From Bradyrhizobium liaoningense (GTDB lineage Bacteria > Pseudomonadota > Alphaproteobacteria > Rhizobiales > Xanthobacteraceae), in NCBI RefSeq assembly GCF_018130785.1, contig NZ_JAFCJT010000020.1, positions 62,001-126,000 of the forward strand: a stretch of DNA of 64,000 nucleotides, read 5' to 3'. The notes beneath the pieces are model-generated. The model saw only the letters and a list, made by a program, of their open reading frames with translations. It did no database searches and was not told where the DNA came from. Every line of letters begins with the position of its first letter. Positions within the stretch are counted from its first letter, which is position 1. Below, in pieces: positions 32,321-40,628 of the stretch. Made by a program: the position numbers and the translations under genes.

Positions 32321-35300
32321 ATGAAGCGCTTCAACCTTTCGGCCTGGGCCGTCAGCCATCCGACGCTGGTCCTGTTCCTGATGATCATACTCGGCGTCGC
32401 CGGCTTCTTCTCCTATCAGAAGCTCGGGCGAGCCGAGGATCCGTTCTTCACGGTCAAGGTGGTCAACGTCTCCGTGATCTGGCCGGGCGCGACCGCGCAG
32501 GAGATGCAGACGCAGGTCGCCGATCCCATCGAGAAGAAGATCCAGGAGCTGCCTTACTTCGAGAAGGTGCAGACCTATTCCAAGCCGGCCTTCACCGCGC
32601 TCCAGGTGACCTTCCGCGACTCCACGCCGCCGAAGGACGTGCCGTATCTGTTTTATCTGCTGCGCAAGAAGCTCGCCGACGTGCAGGGCCAGTTGCCTTC
32701 GGGCATTCTGGGACCCGTCGTCAACGACGAGTTCTCCGACGTCGATTCCATCCTCTACATGATGACCGGCGACGGCGCCGACTATGCCCAGCTCAAGAAG
32801 GTCTCGGAAGGCTTCCGCCAGCGCCTGTTGAAGGTGCCGGGCGTGACCAAGGTCGACGTCTACGGCAACCAGGACGAGCGCATCTTCGTCGAATTCTCGC
32901 ACGCCAAGCTCGCCACCCTCGGCATCACGCCGCAGGCGCTGTTCGATTCGCTCGCCAAGCAGAACAACGTGACCCCGGCCGGTACGGTCGAGACCTCGTC
33001 GCAGCGCGTGCCGCTGCGCGTCACCGGTGCGCTCGATGGCGCCAAGGCCGTCGCGGAAACTCCCGTCGAGAGCAACGGCCGCGTGTTTCGTTTAGGTGAC
33101 ATCGCCACCGTCACCCACGGCTATGTCGACCCGCCGAGCTTCGTCGTGCGCCAGGAAGGCAAGGCCGCGATCGGCATCGGTGTCGTCACCGCCAAGGGCG
33201 CCAACATCCTCGATCTCGGCAAGGAGGTCGAGAAGGCCACCGCCGAGTTCATGAAGGCGGTGCCGCAGGGCATCGACGTCAAGCTCATCGCCGACCAGCC
33301 CAAGGTGGTCGAGCACGCCGTCGGCGAGTTCGTGCATTCCTTCATGGAAGCGCTCGTCATCGTGCTGTTCGTCTCGTTCCTGGCGCTCGGCTGGCGCACC
33401 GGTATCGTGGTCGCGCTGTCGGTGCCGCTGGTGCTCGGCATCGTCTTCGTCGTCATGAACACGATGTCGCTCGATCTGCACCGCATCACGCTCGGCGCGC
33501 TGATCATCGCGCTCGGCCTGCTGGTGGACGATGCGATCATCGCTGTCGAGATGATGGTGGTGAAGATGGAGCAGGGCTGGGACCGTTTTCGCGCGGCCTC
33601 CTTTGCCTGGGAATCCACTGCGTTTCCGATGCTCACGGGAACGCTGGTCACGGCCGCTGGCTTCCTCCCCATCGGCTTTGCCAATTCCGCGGTCGGCGAA
33701 TATGCCGGCAGCATCTTCTGGATCGTGGCGATCGCGCTGGTCGCGTCCTGGTTCGTGGCGGTGATCTTCACGCCCTATATCGGCGTCATGCTGCTGCCCA
33801 ACATCAAGGTGCACCACAATCACGATCCGCACGCGGTCTACGAGACCCGCATGTACCGCGGCCTGCGCGCCATCGTGCAATGGTGCGTCAACCACCGCAT
33901 CACCGTGGTGGCCGCAACCGTCGGCATCTTCATCGCCTCGATCGTCGGCTTCGGCCATGTCCAGCAGCAGTTCTTCCCGCTGTCGGAGCGGCCCGAGCTG
34001 TTCCTGCAGCTCCGCCTGCCGGAAGGCACGGCCTTCAACGTGACCGAGAAAGCGGTGAAGAAGGCCGAGACGCTGCTCAAGGACGACAAGGACATCGAGA
34101 CCTATACGTCCTATGTCGGCCAGGGCTCGCCGCGCTTCTGGCTCGGCCTCAATCCGCAGCTTCCGAACGAGGCCTTTGCCGAGATCGTCATCGTCGCCAA
34201 GGGTGTCGAGGCGCGCGAGCGCATCAAGGCGAAGATCGAGAACGCGGCCGCGGAGGGCATGCTGACCGAGGCGCGCGTGCGCGTCGACCGCTTCAACTTC
34301 GGTCCGCCGGTCGGCTTCCCCGTCCAGTTCCGCGTGATCGGCCCCGACGCCAACAAGGTGCGCGAGATCGCCTACCAGGTCCGCGACGTCATGCGGCAGA
34401 ACAAGAACGTCAAGGACGTCCAGCTCGACTGGAACGAGCAGTCGCCCTACCTCAAGCTCGTCGTCGACCAGGATCGCGCCCGTGCCATGGGCCTGACCCC
34501 GCAGGACGTTTCGCAGGCGCTGTCGATGCTGATCTCGGGCGCGCAGGTCACGACCATCCGCGACGGCATCGAGAAGGTCGCCGTGGTTGCCCGTGCGATC
34601 CCGTCCGAACGTCTCGATCTCGGCGGCGTCGGCGATCTCACCATCACCTCGCGCAATGGCGTCGCCGTGCCGCTCCAGCAGATCGCCAAGATCGAGTATG
34701 CCCACGAGGAGCCGATCATGTGGCGGCGTAACCGCGACATGGCGATCACCGTGCGCTCCGACGTCGTCGACGGCGTGCAGGCGCCCGACGTCACCGGCCA
34801 GATCACGCCGAAGCTGAAGGCGATCAAGGATCATCTCGAGCCGGCCTACCGCATCGAGCCGGGTGGTGCGTTCGAGGAATCCGCCAAGGGTAACGCCTCG
34901 ATCTTCATCCTCTTCCCGCTGATGGTCATGGTGATGCTGACGCTGCTGATGTTCCAGCTTCAGAGCTTCTCGCGCCTGATCCTGGTGTTCCTGACCGCGC
35001 CGCTCGGCATCGTCGGTGCCTCGTTCGGCCTCAACGTCGCCAATGCCCCGTTCGGCTTCGTGGCGCTGCTCGGCCTGATCGCGCTCGCCGGCATGATCAT
35101 GCGCAACACCGTCATCCTGGTCGACCAGATCGAGACCGACGTCTCCCACGGCCTGACCCGGCGCGAGGCGATCGTGGAGGCAACCGTCCGCCGTGCCCGT
35201 CCGGTGGTTCTGACGGCGCTCGCCGCCATCCTGGCCATGATCCCGCTGTCGCGCTCGGCGTTCTGGGGTCCGATGGCGATCACCATCATGGGCGGCCTGT

Positions 35301-35458
35301 TCGTCGCGACCTTCCTGACGCTCCTGTACCTGCCGGGCCTCTACGCCCTGTGGTTCAGGAAGAGCCTGGACGAGGCGGGCACTCCCGAGCAGCCTGCCGC
35401 GCCGCAGCATGGGAGCGATGACCAGCACGCAATTCCGCTTGCCGAAGCGGCTGAATAG
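32321..35458 (+). CDS. RND family efflux transporter permease
   Basis: A 1045-residue inner-membrane pump starting at the ATG after GGAGAG. It has the two-fold RND layout: one TM, a large periplasmic porter domain, six TMs, then a repeat. The proton-relay Asp pair is in LGLLVDDAIIAVEMM in TM4. AGMIMRNTVILVDQIE marks the second half. It is of the AcrB-like HAE1 branch in the group often annotated as multidrug or acriflavine resistance. Together with the upstream lipoprotein adaptor and the TetR gene 33 bases downstream it forms a three-gene operon. Confidence 0.93.
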   Translation: MKRFNLSAWAVSHPTLVLFLMIILGVAGFFSYQKLGRAEDPFFTVKVVNVSVIWPGATAQEMQTQVADPIEKKIQELPYFEKVQTYSKPAFTALQVTFRDSTPPKDVPYLFYLLRKKLADVQGQLPSGILGPVVNDEFSDVDSILYMMTGDGADYAQLKKVSEGFRQRLLKVPGVTKVDVYGNQDERIFVEFSHAKLATLGITPQALFDSLAKQNNVTPAGTVETSSQRVPLRVTGALDGAKAVAETPVESNGRVFRLGDIATVTHGYVDPPSFVVRQEGKAAIGIGVVTAKGANILDLGKEVEKATAEFMKAVPQGIDVKLIADQPKVVEHAVGEFVHSFMEALVIVLFVSFLALGWRTGIVVALSVPLVLGIVFVVMNTMSLDLHRITLGALIIALGLLVDDAIIAVEMMVVKMEQGWDRFRAASFAWESTAFPMLTGTLVTAAGFLPIGFANSAVGEYAGSIFWIVAIALVASWFVAVIFTPYIGVMLLPNIKVHHNHDPHAVYETRMYRGLRAIVQWCVNHRITVVAATVGIFIASIVGFGHVQQQFFPLSERPELFLQLRLPEGTAFNVTEKAVKKAETLLKDDKDIETYTSYVGQGSPRFWLGLNPQLPNEAFAEIVIVAKGVEARERIKAKIENAAAEGMLTEARVRVDRFNFGPPVGFPVQFRVIGPDANKVREIAYQVRDVMRQNKNVKDVQLDWNEQSPYLKLVVDQDRARAMGLTPQDVSQALSMLISGAQVTTIRDGIEKVAVVARAIPSERLDLGGVGDLTITSRNGVAVPLQQIAKIEYAHEEPIMWRRNRDMAITVRSDVVDGVQAPDVTGQITPKLKAIKDHLEPAYRIEPGGAFEESAKGNASIFILFPLMVMVMLTLLMFQLQSFSRLILVFLTAPLGIVGASFGLNVANAPFGFVALLGLIALAGMIMRNTVILVDQIETDVSHGLTRREAIVEATVRRARPVVLTALAAILAMIPLSRSAFWGPMAITIMGGLFVATFLTLLYLPGLYALWFRKSLDEAGTPEQPAAPQHGSDDQHAIPLAEAAE

Positions 35459-35491
35459 ATGAGAAGAGTGCTGATTGACGAGTCCTGACAG

Positions 35492-36091
35492 ATGACACTG
35501 GTAGCGGAACATATCGAAGGCGACACCCGGGATCGTATCCTCGAGGTGGCCGAACGGCTGTTCCGCCAGATCGGCTACCAGAAGACCACGGTCGGGGACA
35601 TCGCCAAGGAGCTCAGGATGAGCCCCGCCAACGTCTATCGCTTCTTCGAATCGAAGAAGGCGATCCACCAGGCGGTGGCGCGGGGCCTGATGGGCGAGGT
35701 CGAGCTGGAGGCGCAGCGGATCGTGACCCGGCCCGGTCCGGTGCTGCCACGCTTCCGTGAGCTGCTCACCACCATCCACCGCATGAATACCGAGCGCTAT
35801 GTGGGCGATAACAAGCTGCACGAGATGGTCGCGATCGCGATGGAGGAGGACTGGGACGTCTGCGTCGCCCATATGGAGTGCATCGCCGGCGTCATCGGCC
35901 AGATGATCGCGCAAGGTGTCGCTTCCGGCGAGTTTGAGGCGCCGGACCTGCAACTGGCCTCGCTGTGCGCCTGCACCGCGATGATCCGCTTCTTCCACCC
36001 CCAGATGATCGCCCAGTGCGCCACCAAGCCGGGCCCGACCATCGACCAGATGATCGATTTCGTCATCGCGGGTCTGTCGCCGCGCCACTGA
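35492..36091 (+). CDS. TetR/AcrR family regulator of the RND operon
   Basis: A 199-residue TetR protein. The helix-turn-helix runs from RILEVAERLFRQIGYQKTTV to LRMSPANVYRFFESKKAIHQ. It follows the pump gene by 33 bases on the same strand and is probably in the same transcript, giving feedback control. The decamer TGATTGACGA lies just before its start and also in front of the adaptor gene. The inducing drug is unknown. Confidence 0.9.
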   Translation: MTLVAEHIEGDTRDRILEVAERLFRQIGYQKTTVGDIAKELRMSPANVYRFFESKKAIHQAVARGLMGEVELEAQRIVTRPGPVLPRFRELLTTIHRMNTERYVGDNKLHEMVAIAMEEDWDVCVAHMECIAGVIGQMIAQGVASGEFEAPDLQLASLCACTAMIRFFHPQMIAQCATKPGPTIDQMIDFVIAGLSPRH

Positions 36092-36161
36092 CGGGGCAGG
36101 GAGTTTCCCCCTATAAGCTGCTCCGCATTGCCCGGAACGGCGGATAGCGGAGAAGCAGCGC

Positions 36162-36785
36162 GTGACCGACAAAGACCTCTACTTCTACGAGCCCTCCAAG
36201 GGCCACGGCCTCAAGCACGATCCCTTCAACGCCATCATCGCGCCGCGGCCGATCGGCTGGATCTCCTCCCGCGACACCAAGGGCCACGTCAACCTCGCGC
36301 CCTACAGCTTCTTCAACGCGTTCTGCTACGTCCCGCCGATCATCGGCTTCTCCTCCACCAACTGGAAGGACTCGGTCGAGAACATCAAGCAGACCGGCGA
36401 GTTCGTCTGGAATCTGACCACGATGGACCTCGCCAAGCACATGAACGCGACCGCCGCGCATGTCGGCCCAGAGGTCGATGAGTTCAAGCTTGCAGGGCTG
36501 ACCGCTGTGCCCGGCAAGCTCGTCAACGTGCCGCGCGTGGCCGAGAGCCCGGTCGCCTTCGAGTGCAAGGTCTCCGACATCGTCCGCCTCAAGGGCGCCG
36601 ACGGCAAGGAGGCCGATGCCTGGCTGACGCTGGGCGAAGTCGTCGCGGTCCACATCGACAAGGCCATGATCAAGGACGGCGTCTACCAGACCGCCGCCGC
36701 CCGCCCGATCGTCCGTGCCGGCCGCCGCGGCGACTATTTTGAGATCAAGCCGGAAAACATGTTCGAGATGGTCCGGCCGGATTAG
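36162..36785 (+). CDS. Flavin reductase-like domain protein
   Basis: A 207-residue FMN-binding split-barrel protein. FNAIIAPRPIGWISSRDTKG is the family N-terminal motif, and NLAPYSFFNAFCYVPPIIGF with NIKQTGEFVWNL are the flavin-contacting stretches. The family includes flavin reductases that feed monooxygenases, but this branch (DIM6/NTAB-like) is largely uncharacterised. The GTG start has GGAGAAG at 7-9 bases. It sits alone between the RND tetR gene and a repeat. Confidence 0.88.
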   Translation: MTDKDLYFYEPSKGHGLKHDPFNAIIAPRPIGWISSRDTKGHVNLAPYSFFNAFCYVPPIIGFSSTNWKDSVENIKQTGEFVWNLTTMDLAKHMNATAAHVGPEVDEFKLAGLTAVPGKLVNVPRVAESPVAFECKVSDIVRLKGADGKEADAWLTLGEVVAVHIDKAMIKDGVYQTAAARPIVRAGRRGDYFEIKPENMFEMVRPD

Positions 36786-36794
36786 GCCGCCACA

Positions 36795-36898
36795 GTCATT
36801 CCGGGGCGCGCCGTCAGGCGCGAGCCCGGAATCCATTCATCAACCGCCTCAGCCGCACGATGGATTCTGGGCTCACGCTCCGCGTGCCCCGGAATGAC
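36795..36898. repeat. Inverted intergenic repeat (GTCATTCCGGGGC family)
   Basis: GTCATTCCGGGGCGCG to CGTGCCCCGGAATGAC with inner GGAATCCAT and ATGGATTC, forming a long stem-loop between the flavin reductase gene and the fatty-acid operon. Confidence 0.85.
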
Positions 36899-37075
36899 GG
36901 CGGGGGAATCAGCCCCATTCCTACCCCGGAACTGCCCCCACGCCCCGGCCGTTATGGTCCCCGGGGCGGCCGCCCGGCCGCGTCAATTCGCATCATTTCG
37001 CTGGCGAAGTGTTCACCTCCGCCGGCCACTTTCCGCTAAAATACCCGATAACCGCGCCGATGCATGAGGTCAGCC

Positions 37076-39343
37076 ATGAGCTTCCGCCGCGACACCATCA
37101 CAAAGCCGATCTTCTCCTGGGCGCGCGGCGTGCTGCCGGCGATGTCCGACACCGAGCGCGAGGCGCTGGAGGCCGGTGACGTCTGGTGGGACGCCGACCT
37201 CTTCACCGGCAATCCCGACTGGTCGAAGCTCTTGAAGGTGCCGCAGGCGAGGTTGACCGATGAGGAGCAGGCCTTCCTCAACGGCCCGGTCAACGCGCTT
37301 TGCGCCATGCTCGACGAGTGGAAGATCTTTTGGGAATGGCGCGACCTGCCGCAGGACGTCTGGCATTTCGTCAAGCGCGAAAAGTTCTTCGGCATGATCA
37401 TCCCGAAGGAGTTTGGCGGCCTCGGCTTCTCGCCCTACGCCCATTCGGAAGTCGTGCGGAAGATCTCGACGCGCTCGATCGCAGCCGCTGTCACGGTGAT
37501 GGTGCCGAACTCGCTCGGCCCCGGCGAGCTCCTGATGCACTTCGGCACCAAGGAGCAGCGTGAGCGCTGGCTGCCGCGCCTTGCCGACGGCCGCGACATT
37601 CCCTGCTTTGGTCTCACCAGCCCCGAAGCCGGCTCCGACGCTGCCTCGATGGTGGACACCGGCATCATCTGCAAGGGCACTTTCGAGGGCCGCGAGGTCG
37701 TGGGTCTCAGGCTCAACTGGCACAAGCGCTACATCACGCTCGGCCCGGTCGCGACGCTGCTCGGGCTCGCCTTCAAGGCCTACGATCCCGATCATCTCGT
37801 GGGTAGCCAGGAAGAGCTCGGCATCACCGTCGCGCTGATTCCGACCAATCTGCCCGGCGTCGAGATCGGCCATCGCCATCTGCCGTCGATGCAGGTCTTC
37901 CAGAACGGCCCGAACCGGGGCCGCGATGTCTTCATCCCGCTCGACTATGTCATCGGCGGCCAGGAGCGGCTGGGACAGGGCTGGAAGATGCTGATGACTG
38001 CGCTTGCCGCCGGCCGTGGCATCTCACTGCCGTCGCTCTCCGCGGCAGGCGCCGCCTATGCCGCCCGCACCACCGGCGCCTATGCCCGCATCCGCGAGCA
38101 GTTCGGCATCTCCATCTCCAAGTTCGAAGGTGTCGAGGAGCCGCTCGCGCGCATCGTCGCGACCGCCTATCAGCTCGACGCGGCGCGCCGGCTGACCTGC
38201 GCCGCGCTGAATGCCGGCGTCCATCCCGCCGTCATCTCCGGCATCATGAAGCTGCACGCGACCGAACGGATGCGGACCGCGGTCGACGACGCCATGGACA
38301 TCCATGGCGGCAAGGCCGTGATCGACGGTCCGCAGAACTATCTCGGCAATCTCCACCGCGCCGTGCCTGTGGGCATCACGGTCGAGGGCGCCAATATCCT
38401 CACCCGCAACCTCATCGTGTTCGGGCAGGGCGCGATCCGCGCCCATCCCTATCTGCTCGACGAGATGAATGCGCTCGCTGATACCGATCGCGAGCGCGGG
38501 CTCACCGCCTTCGACAAGGCGTTCTGGAAGCACGTCGGCCATAGCTTCGAGACGCTGTTGCGCGCGTTCGGCCGGAGCTGGACCTTTGGCGCCTTCGCGC
38601 TTGCGCCGGATGCGGGCGACGCCACGCCATTCTACCGCCAGCTCTCGCGCTACTCGGCGGCGTTTGCGCTCTGCGCCGACATGGCGCTGCTCACGCTCGG
38701 CGGTGCGCTGAAGCGCAAGGAGATGCTGTCCGCGCGCTTCGGCGACATCCTCTCTGAACTGTATCTGCTCTCGGCCGTGCTGAAGCGCTGGCAGGATGAG
38801 GGCCGGCAGAAGGAGGATTTTGCAGCGCTGGAATGGTGCATGGCGACCGGCTTCCGGACTATCGAGAACCGGCTTGCCGAGATCCTCGCCAATTTGCCCA
38901 ACCGCTTTGTCGCGGTTTTCCTCAAGCTTGTCGTCCAACCCTTCGGCGCGCGGGTGCTCGGCCCCTCCGACCGCGTCGTGCACCAATGCGCCAGCCTCGT
39001 ACTGGAGCCGTCAGCCGCGCGCGAGCGCCTCACGCCGGATTTGGCCCATGTCGATGATGATGGCGGCTTTGCCCGGCTGGAGCGCGCGTTCAAGCTGGTT
39101 GCGGGCACGGATGCGATCGCCAAACGCATGCGCGCGGCGCATATGAGCGACTGGAAGGCAGCTGTCACCAAGGGCGTGATCACGCAGGCCGAAGGCGAGC
39201 AGCTTGCGGCGGCCCGCGAGGCCGTCACAAAAGTGATCGAGGTCGATGATTTTGCGCCGGAAGCGCTGTCGCCGATTTACAAGAAAACCGGAGATGTGCA
39301 TCAGTTCTTCCAGGAACTCGGTGAACAGAGGGCGGCGAGCTGA
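37076..39343 (+). CDS. fadE: Acyl-CoA dehydrogenase, FadE type
   Basis: A 755-residue protein starting after TGAGGT, close to the ~814 residues of E. coli FadE. The central ACAD fold shows CFGLTSPEAGSDAASM (FAD/substrate loop), RGISLPSLSAAGAA and MDIHGGKAVIDGPQNYLGN. The C-terminal third is the DUF1974 extension specific to FadE (from about AFDKAFWKHVGHSFETLL). It introduces the trans-2 double bond in fatty acyl-CoA. It leads a four-gene operon; its stop overlaps the thiolase start as TGATG. Confidence 0.9.
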   Translation: MSFRRDTITKPIFSWARGVLPAMSDTEREALEAGDVWWDADLFTGNPDWSKLLKVPQARLTDEEQAFLNGPVNALCAMLDEWKIFWEWRDLPQDVWHFVKREKFFGMIIPKEFGGLGFSPYAHSEVVRKISTRSIAAAVTVMVPNSLGPGELLMHFGTKEQRERWLPRLADGRDIPCFGLTSPEAGSDAASMVDTGIICKGTFEGREVVGLRLNWHKRYITLGPVATLLGLAFKAYDPDHLVGSQEELGITVALIPTNLPGVEIGHRHLPSMQVFQNGPNRGRDVFIPLDYVIGGQERLGQGWKMLMTALAAGRGISLPSLSAAGAAYAARTTGAYARIREQFGISISKFEGVEEPLARIVATAYQLDAARRLTCAALNAGVHPAVISGIMKLHATERMRTAVDDAMDIHGGKAVIDGPQNYLGNLHRAVPVGITVEGANILTRNLIVFGQGAIRAHPYLLDEMNALADTDRERGLTAFDKAFWKHVGHSFETLLRAFGRSWTFGAFALAPDAGDATPFYRQLSRYSAAFALCADMALLTLGGALKRKEMLSARFGDILSELYLLSAVLKRWQDEGRQKEDFAALEWCMATGFRTIENRLAEILANLPNRFVAVFLKLVVQPFGARVLGPSDRVVHQCASLVLEPSAARERLTPDLAHVDDDGGFARLERAFKLVAGTDAIAKRMRAAHMSDWKAAVTKGVITQAEGEQLAAAREAVTKVIEVDDFAPEALSPIYKKTGDVHQFFQELGEQRAAS

Positions 39344-40626
39344 TGGCACGACCGGTTTTCATCGTCGACGGCAGCCGGACACCGTTTCTCAAAGCGCGCT
39401 CGGGGCCGGGGCCGTTCACCCCGGTCGATCTCGCCGTGCAGTGCGGACGGCCTCTGCTGGCGCGCCAGCCGTTTTCGCCAACCGATTTCGACCAGGTCAT
39501 CCTCGGCTGCGTCAATGTGATCGCGGACGAGATGAACCCGGCCCGCGTCGCAGCGCTCCGGCTCGGCATGGGCGAGGACATGGTCGCCTTCACCGTGCAG
39601 ATCAATTGCGGCTCCGGCATGCAGTCGATCGACACCGCCTACCGCTACATCCGCGAGGGCCATGCCGACATGGTCCTCGCCGGCGGCACCGAGGCGCTGA
39701 GCCACGCGCCGCTGGTCTGGCCGAATTCCGGCGTGCGCTGGTTCGCCGGCCTTGCCACCGCGAAGGGCGTGGCCGCGAAGCTGGCCGCCGCCTTCAAGCT
39801 GCGGCCGCGCGATCTCAAGCCGATCATAGGCCTGGAGCGCGGCCTGACCGATCCCATCACCGAATTGAACATGGGCCAGACCGCCGAGGTCGTCGGCCAT
39901 CTCTTCGGTATCACGCGCGCACAGTCCGACGCCTATGCCGCCGAGAGTCACCGCAGGCTCGCCCATGCGCAGGCCGAAGACTTTCTCAAGGGTGAGGTCG
40001 AGACCGCGTTCTCTCGCGACGGAAAGTTCTTCGACCATGACGATGGCGTGCGGCCGGACTCGACGGCCGAGACGCTCGCAAAGCTCCGGCCGGTGTTCGA
40101 ACGCCCCTGGGGCCAGGTCACCGCCGGCAATTCCTCGCAGATCACCGACGGCGCCTCCTGGGTGATCCTTGCGTCCGATGAAGCAGTCGCCAAGCACAAG
40201 TTGACGCCGAAGGCCGCTATCGTCGACAGCAACTGGGCGGCGCTCGATCCTGGCATCATGGGGCTAGGTCCCGTCATGTCGGCAACGCCGATGCTTGTGC
40301 GCAACAACCTCACCATCAACGACGTCGACACCTGGGAGCTGAACGAGGCCTTTGCGACGCAAGTGCTTGGCTGCCTTGCTGCCTGGAACGACGACAAATT
40401 CTGCCGCGAGATTTTGCATCTCGACGGTGCCGCCGGCGAGATCGACCGTGACAGGTTGAATGTCGATGGCGGCGCGATCTCGCTTGGCCATCCCGTCGGC
40501 ACTTCCGGCAACCGTATCGTGCTGCATCTCGTCAATGCGATGAAGCGGCTTGGCACGAGGCGCGGCGTTGCGACCGAATGCATCGGCGGCGGGCTCGGTG
40601 GTGCCATGCTGATCGAGGCGGTGTGA
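39343..40626 (+). CDS. fadI: Acetyl-CoA acyltransferase (thiolase), FadI/FadA type
   Basis: A 427-residue thiolase. The nucleophile is Cys89 in INCGSGMQS; the catalytic His is in GGAISLGHPVGTSGNR and the second Cys in ECIGGGLGG. NEAF is also present. The length and the DDGVRPDSTAETLAKLRPVF segment fit degradative 3-ketoacyl-CoA thiolases rather than short acetoacetyl-CoA synthases. It performs the final cleavage step of beta-oxidation. It overlaps fadE and is 2 bases from the multifunctional gene. Confidence 0.88.
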   Translation: MARPVFIVDGSRTPFLKARSGPGPFTPVDLAVQCGRPLLARQPFSPTDFDQVILGCVNVIADEMNPARVAALRLGMGEDMVAFTVQINCGSGMQSIDTAYRYIREGHADMVLAGGTEALSHAPLVWPNSGVRWFAGLATAKGVAAKLAAAFKLRPRDLKPIIGLERGLTDPITELNMGQTAEVVGHLFGITRAQSDAYAAESHRRLAHAQAEDFLKGEVETAFSRDGKFFDHDDGVRPDSTAETLAKLRPVFERPWGQVTAGNSSQITDGASWVILASDEAVAKHKLTPKAAIVDSNWAALDPGIMGLGPVMSATPMLVRNNLTINDVDTWELNEAFATQVLGCLAAWNDDKFCREILHLDGAAGEIDRDRLNVDGGAISLGHPVGTSGNRIVLHLVNAMKRLGTRRGVATECIGGGLGGAMLIEAV

Positions 40627-40628
40627 CC

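Noticed and set aside
33092..36172. 1026-codon open frame antisense to the RND pump and tetR genes
   Set aside because: It is a shadow of the pump gene: composition is His/Asp/Arg-rich, no domain is seen, and the plus strand encodes clear family motifs throughout.
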